Source of the DNA: Primula veris | Lineage: Eukaryota > Streptophyta > Magnoliopsida > Ericales > Primulaceae | DNA: 64,000 nucleotides | NCBI GenBank assembly: GCA_963682055.1 | Contig: OY821747.1 | Location: forward strand, 16,666,258-16,730,257 | Direction of reading: 5' to 3' | Part shown: piece after piece, positions 10,641 through 23,206 of the stretch | Numbering within the stretch: position 1 is the first letter of the stretch | Layout of the letters: every line of letters begins with the position of its first letter | Program-made: the position numbers and the translations under genes | Notes under the pieces: generated by a model | The model's input: the letters and a program-made list of their open reading frames with translations, nothing else | Database searches by the model: none | What the model was told of the DNA's origin: nothing

Positions 10641-11509
10641 CTTTCGCTAAGGAGTCTACTTGGATTGCAAGTTTCCATTAGTACAGTCTATTCTCCGTTG
10701 ACTTCAGGCAACGGTACATGGTTCCCTGTCATAATTTGTTCATATTATCAGTCGTCACCGAATATATGAACAAGTAATCAATGACAGTCTCGTTTCGCTT
10801 CAATATCGTGTAATATATCATGATCGACAGATATTTCGAGATTCTTAGGATGAGGAGGAAATCACACATCTCCTTGCTCCTTTATAATCTCGTGCGACAA
10901 ACGAGTTTCAGTTCACCACCTCTGGGACTGAAGAATTAAGAACCGGTCAACTTCCTCATATCTTAGGAAAGACGATAAACTGACGGCCGACGGCAGCGTC
11001 CTTTGCTTGGCGGGTTCGGCCAAAGCAACGTGTTACGACAGGAACACGGCGTCTGACAGGGACATCTATCCTTGCAAGCATTTTGCAGCAGGTATAAATG
11101 ATCTCATGACATCTCATAAAATCATTAAATGCGTTTAGCATTTAGTTAGACTTGAGGGAGTCTATGCACTTACTTATCACTAAGTCTAGTTTTGGGGATT
11201 AAGCTAAGACTGAGTGGGTTATGCCACGTTACTTCACGTCATTCCTTATCAATGGTTACGTGCAAATCTCCTGCTAACGATGGGGAGAACAGTCTTAGAG
11301 ATTTCACTTTCACATATCAGGCAGTAAAGAGATCGCTTGCCAAGGTTACTCTATCAAATGATAGGCATGTGATTCATAATCGGCTTATGTCCCCTTCAGA
11401 GGTCCATATTTTGAACGCTATAGCAGCTCAATCAAAATATTAAGCACTCAAACACGCGTTCATATGAGGCGTCTGTCTCATAACCAGTAACCAACTGCTA
11501 CGCATTTAG

Positions 11510-11960
11510 TGTTTTGAGTGACTATGGGCCTCAGACGGACCAATGCAGCAAAATAGCATGACCCCACATGGAAATATAAATCTTGGTGCGCAAGACCAAG
11601 AAGTGTGTGCAACCATTTGCAGTCGCATCATCAAACTTTTCGTGAGTCCATTTGGGTCTGAACATAATCGATAGGATGTTCAATTTCAATTTCCAAACTC
11701 AAGTAATTAAAATCGAAATTTCGATTCTTACTCTTCGGAATTATCAAGTCGACTAGACTTTTCAGGATAATCCGGATCATGAGCCATCAACTTAATGATA
11801 GGGCTAAAAGTTTGGAAAATGCTGCATTTCTGTGGACAACAATAATCATGTGACCTATTGTTGATGCATCAACCATAACCATTTATATTTATGGTCCGTC
11901 TTATGGTTGGATAAGTCCACAATAACTCCTTCAATTCTTTATAAGAATTCTACGAGTACT
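11510..11960 (-). pseudogene. Copia A integrase remnant
   Basis: Minus-strand words match the integrase core and downstream region of copia polyproteins: 'IIKLMAHDPDYPEKSSRLDN' near 11,770 (the second catalytic Asp lies in 'RLDN'), 'HPIDYVQTQM' near 11,680, and 'RTKIYISMWGHAILLHW' near 11,570. Frames change between them. Confidence 0.78.
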
Positions 11961-12889
11961 TTTCGTGATCTTTACACATACTAGTCTTTCAAGGTGAGCA
12001 TTAGTGGCATGAATTTCGGATTAATCACGAAATATATCCTCAAAGAGAATCCAAATGCGATGCGATTATAAATCAAGCATCGTTTTTTGACCCGTGAATA
12101 TCTCATCAGGTCAATGCCACAATATCAAAATGATTTGATCAATCGACGATAGGCGAATGATAGTATAGACAATCTGTCTTAGCATCTAAATCATTTATCA
12201 TTTCGATGATAGGCGAAATGATAAGGTAAATTTAAACGCTTTTAAAAATTATGGTAGAAACCACTTGAAAGACATTTCAACTACTCTAAAATACGCTTTT
12301 GGTCGTATTGAATGTAGGCTATGTAAAGAAATTTTAATTCTTTCATGAGCTATTACCAGATAACACTAGTTTTCTCGAATATTTTATAACTCAACAAGGT
12401 ACGGCAGGACCTACATGAGTATAACACCTCATATTTGACAGATCAATTTGGTTTTACCAAAGATTTTGATTTGGAACGACAAGTCCAGAATCGTTGTCAC
12501 TGAGTAATCTTTTAGGGAAATAGTTGGTGAAATTATGTGGTACACTGTTACCCACTATTTCCAAAAAAATCAACTACCCCACAAGTATTGCCTAAAATTT
12601 CATAATTTAAAGTTTGGTCACATTTGTCAAATAAATTTGCTCAAAGCACTTTAAATTATTTCGAGAAATTTCGTAAACAGACAAACCATAATCCAAAAGT
12701 ATGTGCAAATGGAAAAATCATAATACAAATCGAAAAACATAATCCAGATGAGCGAAAAAATGGCTTAATGATTTATCAAAATCAATAAAGAAAGGTGCCA
12801 AACTTATTTGAGCCACAAAACCGGGGGCCTCAAGAGTTTCCTTTCAGTTATCTTTAACCACATTAGCATCGGTTTTTTCACATTTATAA

Positions 12890-12990
12890 TAGTTTTGAAC
12901 TATTTAAGGAGTAACCGTGCATGACCTTTGTCTTTATAGCATAAAATTGTCTCCTTTAGCATTATCTCTTGCTTTGTGACAACGGGCCAT
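12890..12990 (-). pseudogene. Possible copia A Gag zinc-knuckle scrap
   Basis: A minus-strand reading contains 'CYKDKGHA', resembling the CYxCGxKGH core of copia Gag zinc knuckles. The surrounding sequence is not recognisable. The position, upstream of the integrase in element orientation, is right for Gag. Confidence 0.3.
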
Positions 12991-15147
12991 ATTGTTCATT
13001 TCAATTACTGTCTTGGAGCCACAGGTTTTCCATCTTGATGATTGTCTAAAATCTCTCTTGGCTAAGCGATTCATCGGGATCGTGACAGTTCGAGACAAAT
13101 AACACTTGTCTCGGTTCTCGATTCGTGAAAAAAAAAATGTACACGAAGAGCATTAATATCGGGAAAACAATTCGCCATTGACCCAATAACAGATGGGCAA
13201 TAAAGGAACATGGTGATTATAAATTCACGATACTACTTATGAATCCAATTTCCAAGCTAGTATTTTTGGTGAATGATTGCTCCAATATGTCAATTTTAGA
13301 CATTTTTTCACCATAGATGTCATCACGTCTCAAATGTGGCGGCGGAATAAAATCAATGGCTTAGCATTCATCCTGATGGTAACAACAAACTCGTGTTTTA
13401 CTCATCAAAGATGGCATCCAAAAAAAAAAATTAGGCATCACATTTTCACACATCAGGGTGAGTAACATGTGGTGACTGATTAAAATCAATGTTTAAACAG
13501 TCATTTCGCAAATATGTTTTTACGATTTTTTTCATCATAGATGGCATCCAACATGTGTTGGGAGTTCTGGATTATTTATCATATAAAATGACTGGTTTAT
13601 ATGTTTATGGTTTGCACAAGCATAAACTTTATTTCGAAACGACATGTTCGAAAAATAGTTTTGCTTTTAATATGAATATGTTCTCATTGATCGAACGATA
13701 GGTCGATACAGAGACACCAATTCGGCGAAACATACATCACTATATAAACACACTCGAAAAAATTATTATTTAGTCAACCCCTTTCGGTAGCTCTACTTGA
13801 AAAACAACCAGGAAAGACGGTGAGGGTGGAGGGCACGAATGCCACTTAAAACCCGACCTCATTACGATATCGACTTCCGCCTATATCTTTTCTAGACATC
13901 GTATCCAAATAGGTGAGCCTATTTAGGGAAGGTTCATAATTTTTCCAACTTAAATGTGAAGATATATGATTTCGCAAATTACCATATTTTAACAAGTGTA
14001 CATGGCAGTAAGTAAATACATAGATCGTATCTATCTAGATTAACCACATATATATATAAACAGGCAGTAAATATATTTTTAGGATTTATCTGATCATGCA
14101 GTAGATTTGGTGTTATAAACAAATCAATTCAAGATTATCAATCAATTCATAAAGATTCTAACATACCAAATCAAATCAATTAAATCTAATCCAATAATTA
14201 ACTGGCATATGTGATCTTTATATATATGGTAATAACAAAAGATATGATTATGCTAACAAGATATCAATCAATTATTTATTGTTTATTGTCATATGAATAA
14301 TTCTATACATGGTAATTTTAACATGCAAACAAGCAATATATTTTTAATTACCAATCAATTCTATATATGGTAATTTTTTTTTATATAACATGCACATAGG
14401 TTAAATTTACATGAAAACATATCAGTTTATTCAATTAACATGCAATTTTTATTCACTTGCCTTTTAATAAAAAAAATTATATATGCATGTGTGTGTGTAT
14501 TGACCGAATATCATATTTTATCAATCATATGTACTGTTTTCGTATAAGTATTATACTACAGGACCATGCGTGTAATTTCAGCAAACTATATATCTATTTA
14601 CAGCATTATTACATATACAGTCCAGAATTTCGGACAAGTTTCAGTTTAGTCCTTGAGTAATTTACAGAATAGTTTATAGCTTTCAGAGAATTACAAATCA
14701 GTACATACGTTTCAGTTTGTTGCAGATTTAATCCGACAGATTAATACATGTTTTATAATTACATGATTTTCGATTTACAAATTGATTATATGTGACGTTG
14801 CATAGTCTATTAATATATCAATCACATGGTTACATATCTATGTATTCTAGGTGATCATGTTATACAGTTGTAAATGATTAAACATGCAAATAATACAATA
14901 ACACTACCATAACACTACCATATCCATATTTTATATATAAATCATGGTGGTTCAATTTTATGTACTACCAAATCTAATTATACATGCAATTTTCTACCAT
15001 CACAGTGATAAAAAAAAAAATTATACCTTCCTTCTGTTATTTTGGTGAAGGCCAATTGAACTAAAGAATTCAAAATTTTGCCGTATGTTTATAACCCAGT
15101 ATTCGAGCTGTTAGTTGAACAAATATCACAATCTTCTATTCTCCACG

Positions 15148-15170
15148 AGCAAAGTGCTGATAACGTGTTG
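15148..15170 (-). other. Primer-binding-site-like sequence of copia A
   Basis: On the minus strand the 5' LTR ends ...GTCACA and is followed by CAACACGTTATCAGCACTTT. The TATCAGCAC core resembles, but does not match, the usual initiator-Met tRNA site TGGTATCAGAGC, suggesting a variant or shifted primer site. This fixes the element's orientation. Confidence 0.5.
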
Positions 15171-15375
15171 TGTGACATATTAGCTCACATATATATGTAT
15201 ATAGATAAAGAGAGAGAATATAGAGAGAGACAACAACACACCTTTATTAATCAGAACGTATGAATACAAGTGGAGCCTAACCTTCTTTATATAGAAGAGG
15301 TTAGAGTTATACGAGGTAGAAATCGCAACTTAGGCCCACTATGGGTAAAGCCCAATAGTCCAATAATATCCTACA
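15171..15375 (-). repeat. 5' LTR of copia A
   Basis: 205 bp, the counterpart of 8396-8590. The length difference is mainly an extra 'gagagaatatagaga' segment. Many substitutions separate the two LTRs, consistent with an old insertion. Confidence 0.82.
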
Positions 15376-15735
15376 ACAATATACAATTTCTACTCTTATT
15401 AGTTTAATTGATTAAATCTATTACTGGATATCAAGTCCATACCCGGTGTACGAGTCCGGTTTGGGTCTCGAGTTTTGGTATAGTACAAGGTAATGGTTTG
15501 GTACGCAGTGTGTGATATGTTAAAATTTGTATTTATTATAGAGTTAATGAGCGTATCTAACTGATGTCCGTTATTGTGATAATGATGAATTTAATACATC
15601 GGTTTCAGAATTAATTATGTAACCCCCCACAATTATGGTGTGTCATAATTAAAAATCGTAACACCCGCATTTATATTCAGCCTCCTCTCACCTATTATAA
15701 ATAGGTGGCCAAACCCTCAACCAAATACAACAAAA

Positions 15736-15919
15736 TAATGTTTGATCTAATGAGAGTCAAAATTTGTTACAAGTCTGTCACTAATTCAAAAGGCTATCAC
15801 AAATCTGTCATAAATTGACTAAATTCTCACAAATCCGTCACAAAAACCGTAGTTAATAAGCTCGTAACAAAAAATATCGTCATTAATTCCGTACCTATTT
15901 GGGTATTTTTTTTGTAGTG
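15736..15919 (+). mobile_element. CACTA-type MITE, copy B (inside copia B LTR)
   Basis: Comparison with the right LTR of copia B shows extra sequence here, ending TTTTTTTTGTAGTG. It carries 'taatgagagtcaaa' and repeated 'gtcacaaatc/ctgtcac' subterminal words, as in copies A and C. It must have inserted after copia B did. Confidence 0.7.
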
Positions 15920-16254
15920 AAACTCACTCATTCACAACACAAATTCACACACACACTAGCATTCTAAATAAAAAGGACCACCTCACAGAGGATCATATAG
16001 TGTGCCGGTATCGTTTAAGCCGTCACATTATCAGACGTTTTACCTTGGAAGTATTTTGTTCAAATAAGACAGAAGGTAAAAGGTGGCGGACAAATAGAAT
16101 TTAAGGGAAAATGGTTTACCATTGTATCGTCTGTTTTTATTTCGTTTTCTTGCATATTTTATTTTGCCTATTTACGTTTTATGTTCAGTTCGGTACGTTA
16201 TCTAACCGGTTCACTTCTGATCGTTGTCTGATCAGTTCTTTTTTTTTTTTATGG

Positions 16255-16570
16255 TTTGTCAGGCTTGCAGTTTCTGTTATTTACATTCCATTCCAGTACA
16301 TTTTGTTATTTATTTTCCACTTATGTAGTTTCATCTATTTACATTTCAGTCCAATACTTTCAGTAATTTACGATTTAGTCCAATACTTTCTATAATTTAC
16401 TTTTTATTCCAGTACTTTATGTAATTTCTTTTTTCATACCAGTAGTTTCTGTAATTTACTTTTCAGTTTAGTAGTTTTTGTAATTTACATTTCAGTCATG
16501 CAGTTTCTAGAATATTTTTCCAGTCCTATAGTTTCTGTAAATTTCATTTTCAGTCCCTGTAATTTAAATT
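16255..16570 (+). repeat. 29-bp tandem array in copia B 5' LTR
   Basis: About ten imperfect units resembling 'tttcagtccagtactttctg' plus 'taattta'. The same array occupies 23755-24060 in the right LTR. It produces spurious Phe/Ser/Tyr-rich open frames in both LTRs. Confidence 0.85.
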
Positions 16571-16779
16571 CCAGCACTAAAAACCTTTCTATTTCCTTTT
16601 ACTTAGTTAAACCCATAAGTTCTAATTTATTACAAACAGATCTGTCGAACATTTTATTACAACAGTCTTAAATCCTATTGTGCTTTCTGCTTTAAAACAA
16701 AAACATTTGTAGATTAACTTTGAAAACATTTTTGTGTTTATGAATTACTTCTTTGTTGAAATCATTTCTTTTAAAGAAA

Positions 16780-17220
16780 TTGGTGTTCGCAGTTGGATTT
16801 ATTCCGGATTTTTATTATGGTTATTTATTTAATTTATTGTTGACAATAACATTTGCAAAAAATTAATTTCGGGGAAACCTTTTGGTTGAGAAACAATTGA
16901 TTGTTTGCGGTTGGTTATTGTTTATTTTTCCATTTAAAATCGAGATTAATAACGTTTGCAAAATCAATTTCTGGATACCTGTTTGGTTGAGAAATTTGGT
17001 GTTTGCGGTAATTAAGGACGATTAGCATTTGGAATTGTTTTCACAGTCTGATTGTGGGTGAGTTATTATTTCTTTTACATTTAATATCAAGATTAATAAC
17101 TTTTGCAAAATCAATTTCTGTAAACCTGTTTGGTTGAGAAATTTGTTGTTGGCGGTTGGTTATTAAAAACGATTAGCATTTCAGATTGTTTTCATAATCT
17201 AATTTTGGGTGTTTGTTATT
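16780..17220 (+). repeat. Tandem repeats in copia B leader
   Basis: A unit containing 'ttggttgagaaa' and 'tttgcaaaatcaatttct' recurs at about 16881, 16981 and 17129, with spacing of 100 and 148 bp. It lies between the 5' LTR and the first coding remnant and is untranslated. 17220-17880 shows no recognisable coding sequence. Confidence 0.75.
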
Positions 17221-17879
17221 TAAGATAACGACTAACTCGTTTATATTCCTCGGGAAATATCCGTAACACAGTGGGTGCTGAAACTGTAACTCATATTAAT
17301 TGTGTTTTAATGCAAATTAATGTTGGGAGTTACAAATTTGAAACGACCATTATTAAACACACTAATGTGATGACATAATGGGTCGCAAATCCTTATTAAT
17401 TGTGGTAAAAATATGTAACAACTATCATTAATAAAATTAATGAAAAGGATTGTAATTTCTTAGTATATGTAATTAATTACAATTTAATTTGAAAAGTTAC
17501 ATAATTTGTAACGATACTCATCGATGACAATTATTTTGAGTTTATGGGCTCGATATTGATTGCAATAATGGATTGGTTACATATTTTGGTTAGAGGTTAT
17601 TTGGTAACCGACTTATTTAATCAAAAAGTGAATAATTTATTAATTAAATAAATTATTGACCGTTTGGTTTTACTGCGAGTAAAACTTATATCGGTTAATT
17701 TAAAGCAATTAATAATTTGTTAAATAACATTTTATTAATATGTTGAGTTTGCTACTATTGATAATAGCAATTGAGCAATAGAATATTACTATCATTGGGA
17801 AAAACGAATGAGTCCCACAAATGTGTAGAGTAACTATCGATCTTGTAGATCGAGAAAGCGTTTGTGCCCCAAAGTGCCT

Positions 17880-19017
17880 AAAGGCATTTGAGAAATTCCT
17901 ATCAGTTCAGTGGTGTACACTTTGAACGTCGGAAACAATAAATGTTGTTTTATTACCACCTTGAAATCAATTAAGTTTCTCAATGACAATGTGCATGTTC
18001 TGAGTGGGGACAAAACGAATGCACCATTTGTGGGGGCTCTTAAGACGTTGGAAGTCTACTAACAAGTGAAAGCATGAAAAAACATGTATGATGTATTAGT
18101 GGTTTTGTAATCCTAAGGGTCGTCACCCTTTTGATAGAAAAACACTAAGATAACGTTGTACTCTCTATGAGCGGCTTGCTTGTTTGTGGCAATATATGAG
18201 TGACCTTATGTTCAAATTGCTCATAAAGTACGTTACTCTTGTGGTCGATAATGAAATGTTGAGTTTTTCAACTAAGTCATTGAATTCAACATGGTATAAT
18301 AGGTCATGAGAACAAAAACATTAAAGGATTTATTTTTCTAAATCTATTATCTAAATGTAAACACAAATATGAGTTTGGGTTAAAGCGATTGTGTTGCAAA
18401 GTATTCGGTTCAAATTTTTGAACGGAGCACATAATCTTATGGTTTGGTGCATTTGAGATGCATGCAAACCGAAAAGGAGTTAAATGGTACTTATTGATAG
18501 TACGAGATATTGTTACATCTACTTGATGAGAAGTAAAGATGAAGTAATAGAAATGTCCACTCATTATAAAAAATGAGTGGGAAAATCAACTCAATAGAAA
18601 GATAAAACTATTGAGAAGTAATAGAGACGGTGAATACGAGACACCGTTTGCACAACTTTGTGCAGAGAATGGAATCATCCATCAAACTACAATGCCTTAC
18701 TCTACCGAACAAAATGGGGTCGTGGAGCAAAAGAATAGAACGTTGAAGGAGATGATGAATGCCATATTGATTAGTTCAAAGTTTCCCATAACAAGTGTAG
18801 GTAAAATTTGCTTTCCGCTAATTATGTGTTGAATAAACTTTCACACGGGAAGCTAGACAAAACACCTTATGAATTGTGGAAGGGTCATAAACCTTGCTAC
18901 AAGTTTCTAAAGGTTTGGGGTTCTCTAGCTAAGGTGCCAGTTCCTATTCCGAAGAGGACTAGAATAGGACCGAAAATGATAGATTGTGTGTTTATCGGAT
19001 ATGCACAAGTCGGATAA
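17880..19017 (+). pseudogene. Copia B Gag-pre-integrase and integrase remnant
   Basis: Readings at 17,900-18,110 give a weak pre-integrase-like stretch. From 18,500, 'YCYIYLMRSKDEVIEM', 'SNRDGEYETPFAQLCAENGI', 'YSTEQNGVVEQKNRTLKEMM' and 'LDKTPYELWKGHKP' form the end of the integrase core and the region after it. The Asp of 'SNRDGEY' and the Glu of 'VVEQKNR' match two of the catalytic DDE positions. A frameshift near 18,808-18,832 and several stops inactivate it. Confidence 0.85.
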
Positions 19018-19129
19018 CTCCGTAGTGCATTAAGACACAATAATTGAGGATCGGGATGCTTCTTTCTTCGAAGAAACCTTTCCCCACAAAACTTATCTAC
19101 TTGTTGAGTCTCATGACTCACCATGTGAT

Positions 19130-19821
19130 GTCAATGTAGGGGGAAGCGAGTCTTTGGTTGAAAGAGAGGAACCTAGGCCAAATAAAAGAGCAAGGACGGA
19201 TAAGTCATTTGGCCTAGATTTTCTAACCTACATGGTAGAAAACGATCCGGTGACATTCAAGTATGCAATGTCTTCACCGGAAGCTCACTATTGGGAGGAG
19301 GCTATCAATAATGAGATAGACCCAATTATGCAAAATCATACTTTGGGAATTGGTAGATTTACCACCAGGGTGAAAACCTTTGGGTTACAAGTGGATCTTC
19401 AAGAGAAAGATAAAAACTTATGGCACAGTCGACAAATACAAGGTGAGACTTGTAGTTAAAGGATATATGCAGACATAAGGTGTTGCTTATTTTAACACCT
19501 ATGCACATGTATCGAGAAAAACGTCGACTAGATTAATCATTGCCTTCACGGCGTTGTTTATTCTTGAGATACATCAAATGGATCTAAAAGACGGCCTTTC
19601 TAAACGGATATTTAGAAGAGGAAATTTACATGGAATAATCCGAAGGGTTTGTCGTTCCCCGTAAAGAGGGGAATGTGTGGAAATTGGTTAATTCCTTGTG
19701 TGGACTAGAACAAGAACCTAAACAATGACATGAAAAGTTTGATAGTGTAATGCACTCAAACGGCTTTCGTATAAATTAATGTGATAAATTAGTCTATGTG
19801 AAAGGAAGTGGAAACGGCTAT
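19130..19821 (+). pseudogene. Copia B reverse transcriptase, part 1
   Basis: 'SFGLDFLTYMVENDPVTFKY', 'SSPEAHYWEEAINNEID' and 'MQNHT' match the start of copia RT. Later readings give the 'VVKGY', 'HQMDLKDG' and 'YMEQ-EGFVVP' regions in mixed frames. It ends at '...VKGSGNGY', where the solo LTR interrupts it. Confidence 0.82.
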
Positions 19822-21741
19822 TGTCACGTACCGGTTATTTGGATAACCCGAGTAGTGAATATAAATTAAAAGAAAATGTTTAAATGACAAAATATGCAAA
19901 ATGATTCGACAATACCCCACAAAACAAAACTAAATAGATCTTTTAGGAACATGCCAAAAATCACATTGGAGTGACTATTGGTCTAAGGGTAGCCAACGGT
20001 GTGCAAATGTGACAACACAACCAAAATGATTTTTAAAAAAAAATTATAGAAAAATTCAGCATGACCTTCGCGTATCTATTTGTTTTCATGAAATATGACA
20101 TGTTCAAGGCAACATGTATAAATGCATAAAAAAAAACTCGCCAAATACAATTTATAAAGCGATCTGACAAGGATAGAACTCATATTCAACCCAACTGACA
20201 AGTTACCACCACTCACATAGTTTAAAATAAACAAGTCTAAATATTAAAACATGTGGCATATGCTTATTAGGCCAAATAGGCTCAGCTAACAAAATATTCC
20301 CAATATAAACAAAGGCCTACGTGCACTCGACAAGTATAAACAGCTAAGGAAAATCACGGACCGTCAATTGTAAGCATCTTCGTGGCCCAAATCAGCACTT
20401 GTACATCGACACGGAACAAAATGTACAGAAAAACAAGTAAATGAGGTAAGAAATCAATTTTACTTTTAAAAGGAATGGCACAAGCATCTATGCACAAGAA
20501 AAATCGTGACATATCGATTCATATCGCAATAAATAATAAGCCTACTAGTACAACACATAACCAACGATACACAATAAATAGCCAACAGAAATGAATCAGA
20601 AATATACACATCACAATCCCATTTAGACGGTGCACCGCGTCTAGTTTGGACCGGTTTTAGAGGGACTAACTCCAAGGTCACCGATTTGCCTATCTTGCAT
20701 AGTTTACAGCTATATGAATCTCATCTATAACCCGGTATAGGAAGCCCATCTACATCTCCCCATAGGAACCCCATCTATAGTAAATATAATGATAAAAATA
20801 AAATGCATATCAGCCAACTATCACACTCCATTTAACTGTGAACACAACCGATTAACACTCTATTTTTTATTCCAAGACAGACAGTAATATATTCCCGCAA
20901 CAACACATGACAAGAGAATTCAATGACACATTTAAACACGTAACAATCACTAGCACAGTGATAATAGCATATACATTAATAAACACTACACTAATTAGCC
21001 GTTAATAGTAAAATCAATTTCTTCCCCCGTACCGAAACAAACGAGAGCTCGTTTGTTAAAATATCCCAAACTCGAGCTAAACAACCAACCGAAAGAACAA
21101 AACCAAATCTGGACAGCCCACTAATTATCCTCAACAATCTCTAAACGTAATTAAAACGAGTTACGAATCAATATTGATGATGTCAATTCTGATTTGGATC
21201 AAACCCTAAAAAACATGATTTTATAAAAGTGAAAATCAAAGAAGCAGGCTTACACAGGTAGATAGATCTCAAAGAGTAGGTTAAGAAAACGTATTTATTT
21301 GTAAAAATCGGACATCCGAAGACCCCGATACAACCTCTGAAGCGATTAACCAAAACACAAAAGCACCACCAACACCCTAGCCTAAACTCGCCGGACAGAC
21401 CACCGGAGTGGTCACTGGACTGGTTTCCGTCTCTCTCTCTCTCTATTGTGTATATATGTATAGGTGCGGTGTATGTATCATATGTATTCGTATGAATACT
21501 GTTCATATGTATATTTGTTTAAATTGTTCCTTTTAGGTTTTTCTTTATTTTACTAACCTAGCCACAAAGTTATATTTAATCACATATTCACCTAAAATAA
21601 ACTTCCTTTTTATTTTACTAGCACATAGATTTATCCTCATAATTATATTTCACACAACACAATAACCACCCAATGATTTCATATTATTGTGTATGTAATA
21701 AATATTAATAGAAAAACTCATAAAAAACCCAAGACCTTACA
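19822..21741. mobile_element. Solo LTR, 1,920 bp, 5-bp TSD
   Basis: The insertion starts TGTCACGTACCGG and ends CAAGACCTTACA (TG...CA), flanked by the perfect 5-bp TSD GCTAT (19817-19821 and 21742-21746). Removing it restores the copia reading frame 'GNGY|VIVWFYVDD'. It has no internal coding domains, which fits an LTR left after LTR-LTR recombination. The length suggests a Ty3/gypsy parent. Orientation is unresolved: read on minus it begins TGTAAGGTC. It does not match the gypsy LTR at 46918-48766. Short open frames inside are noise. Confidence 0.8.
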
Positions 21742-22031
21742 GCTATGTAATAGTCTGGTTTTACGTAGATGACATGATTATCATTAGTAGCAAAGATCAC
21801 ATCAAGGTAACGAAGAACATGTTATCGAGAAACTTTGACATGAAGGACATGGGTGTTGCTGATGTGATTTTAGGTATGAAAATATCTAAAATATTAGATG
21901 GCTATGCTCTCTCCCAATCGCACTATGTTAGGAAAGAACTTGACAAGTTCGATCCGGGAGGTCAGGCGATTGCCCGAACACCGATAAAAGCTCTACCACA
22001 TCTCAAGAAGAATCTTGACAAGGGTGTGTGA
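21742..22031 (+). pseudogene. Copia B reverse transcriptase, part 2 (YVDD)
   Basis: Resumes at 'VIVWFYVDDMIIISSKD', containing the catalytic Tyr-Val-Asp-Asp box, and continues 'NFDMKDMGVADVILGMKIS' and 'ALSQSHYVRKELDKF'. It ends at a TGA at 22029-22031. Confidence 0.88.
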
Positions 22032-22700
22032 CAACATGAATATTCTGAGATCATAGGAAGTGTCATGTACCTCCTAAACTGTACTAGACCTGACATTGCT
22101 AACATATTGAGTAAACTGAGTAGGCATACGAGTAATCCAAGTGTTGATCACTGGAGGAAGGCCATAATCAAGTTACTCAGGTACCTGAGATATACAGCAG
22201 ATTATGATCTACACTATACGAGATATCTAGCAGTGGTAGAAGGTTATTCCGATGCAAACTGGATATCTTACTCCAATAGTATAAAGTCCATGAGTAGATA
22301 TGTGTTTGTACTAGGAAGGGCAGCGGTTCCGTTGAAATCCTCAAAACAGACAGTTATTTCCAGATCGACTATGGAGTCTGAGTTCATAGTGTTAAACCTA
22401 GAGACTCAGGAAGTTGACTTTCTAAGAAACTTTATGGAGGATATTCCAATGTGGCCGCAATCTGTTTCCGCCATAAGCATGCACTGTGATAGTCAGTCAG
22501 CCATTGGACGGGCCTAGAGTACAATGCATAACGGGAAGTCCCGACATGCGCATCGGAGACATATATCGTAAGGAAATTGCTAGAAAATGGTGTTGTATCC
22601 ATAGACTTTGTAAGGTTTAAGGATAACATTGCAGGCCCATTAACAAAAGGCTTAACTAAAGTGTTAGTTGAAGCTTCATCTATAGGAATGGGCCTGAATG
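22032..22700 (+). pseudogene. Copia B connection/RNase H domain remnant
   Basis: '[20 protein letters not shown]', '[21 protein letters not shown]', '[18 protein letters not shown]', '[14 protein letters not shown]' and 'MHCDSQSAI' follow the copia RNase H order. The Asp of 'SDANW' and the Glu of 'MESEF' are active-site positions. A TAG at 22515-22517 and further stops downstream break it. Confidence 0.87.
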
Positions 22701-23206
22701 CCATGAAATTGGTTACTCAACATGATGGCAACCCAACCTGAATTAGAAACCCCAATTTGCAGGTTCAATGGGACAACCGAGCAAAACACTTGGGAATATG
22801 AGTTCCCTGCCCATTCATATGATGAAAGAGTAATAGAATTGTTCCATTAAAGGTGAAACATTGAGGCTTATTAAGATCCGATTATCTCGTGGATACGAGT
22901 GGGGTATGACATGATACCTTTGAATTGAGATCACATATATCGAGTGTGTAGGGGCCGCTACTATGAGAAGAGTTTAAGGGCAAATTTTCTATAGCACTCG
23001 ATGAAACTACCAAGACAGTCCACGGCCAAAATGGACAAAATCGGAGAGCAAAGTACTGAGGTGGATAAAAAGTTATGTGAATATTGTTGTCTTGGTATGC
23101 AAAAACGCTGAAGGGTTCAAAGCATCGCGTCTACCATTTGGCAAGAAAATCCAATATTATTTCACTATGGGGGATTCAAAGCACAAGCTACCGGACCAGA
23201 TACAAT

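Larger units (their letters stand above)
8396..15375 (-). mobile_element. Degenerate Ty1/copia retrotransposon A, 7.0 kb
   Basis: Two related direct repeats of about 200 bp bound the element (8396-8590 and 15171-15375), each TG...CA when read on the minus strand. Minus-strand features follow the copia order: a primer-site-like sequence just inside the right LTR, a weak zinc-knuckle scrap near 12,900, integrase near 11,510-11,960, reverse transcriptase near 10,130-10,640, and RNase H near 9,480-9,860. A purine tract, AAAGGGGGAG, then abuts the left LTR. The putative 5-bp TSDs do not match (TATCT versus ACAAT). Every domain is broken by stops and shifts, so the element is old and immobile. Much of 12,990-15,170 is too decayed to read. 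Confidence 0.85.
15518..16664 (+). repeat. 5' LTR of copia B (with nested MITE)
   Basis: Contains a TATA-like 'tattataaatagg' near 15700, matching 'agtataaatagg' at about 23393 in the other LTR, and the 29-bp tandem array described separately. No standard initiator-Met primer site follows it. Confidence 0.8.
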
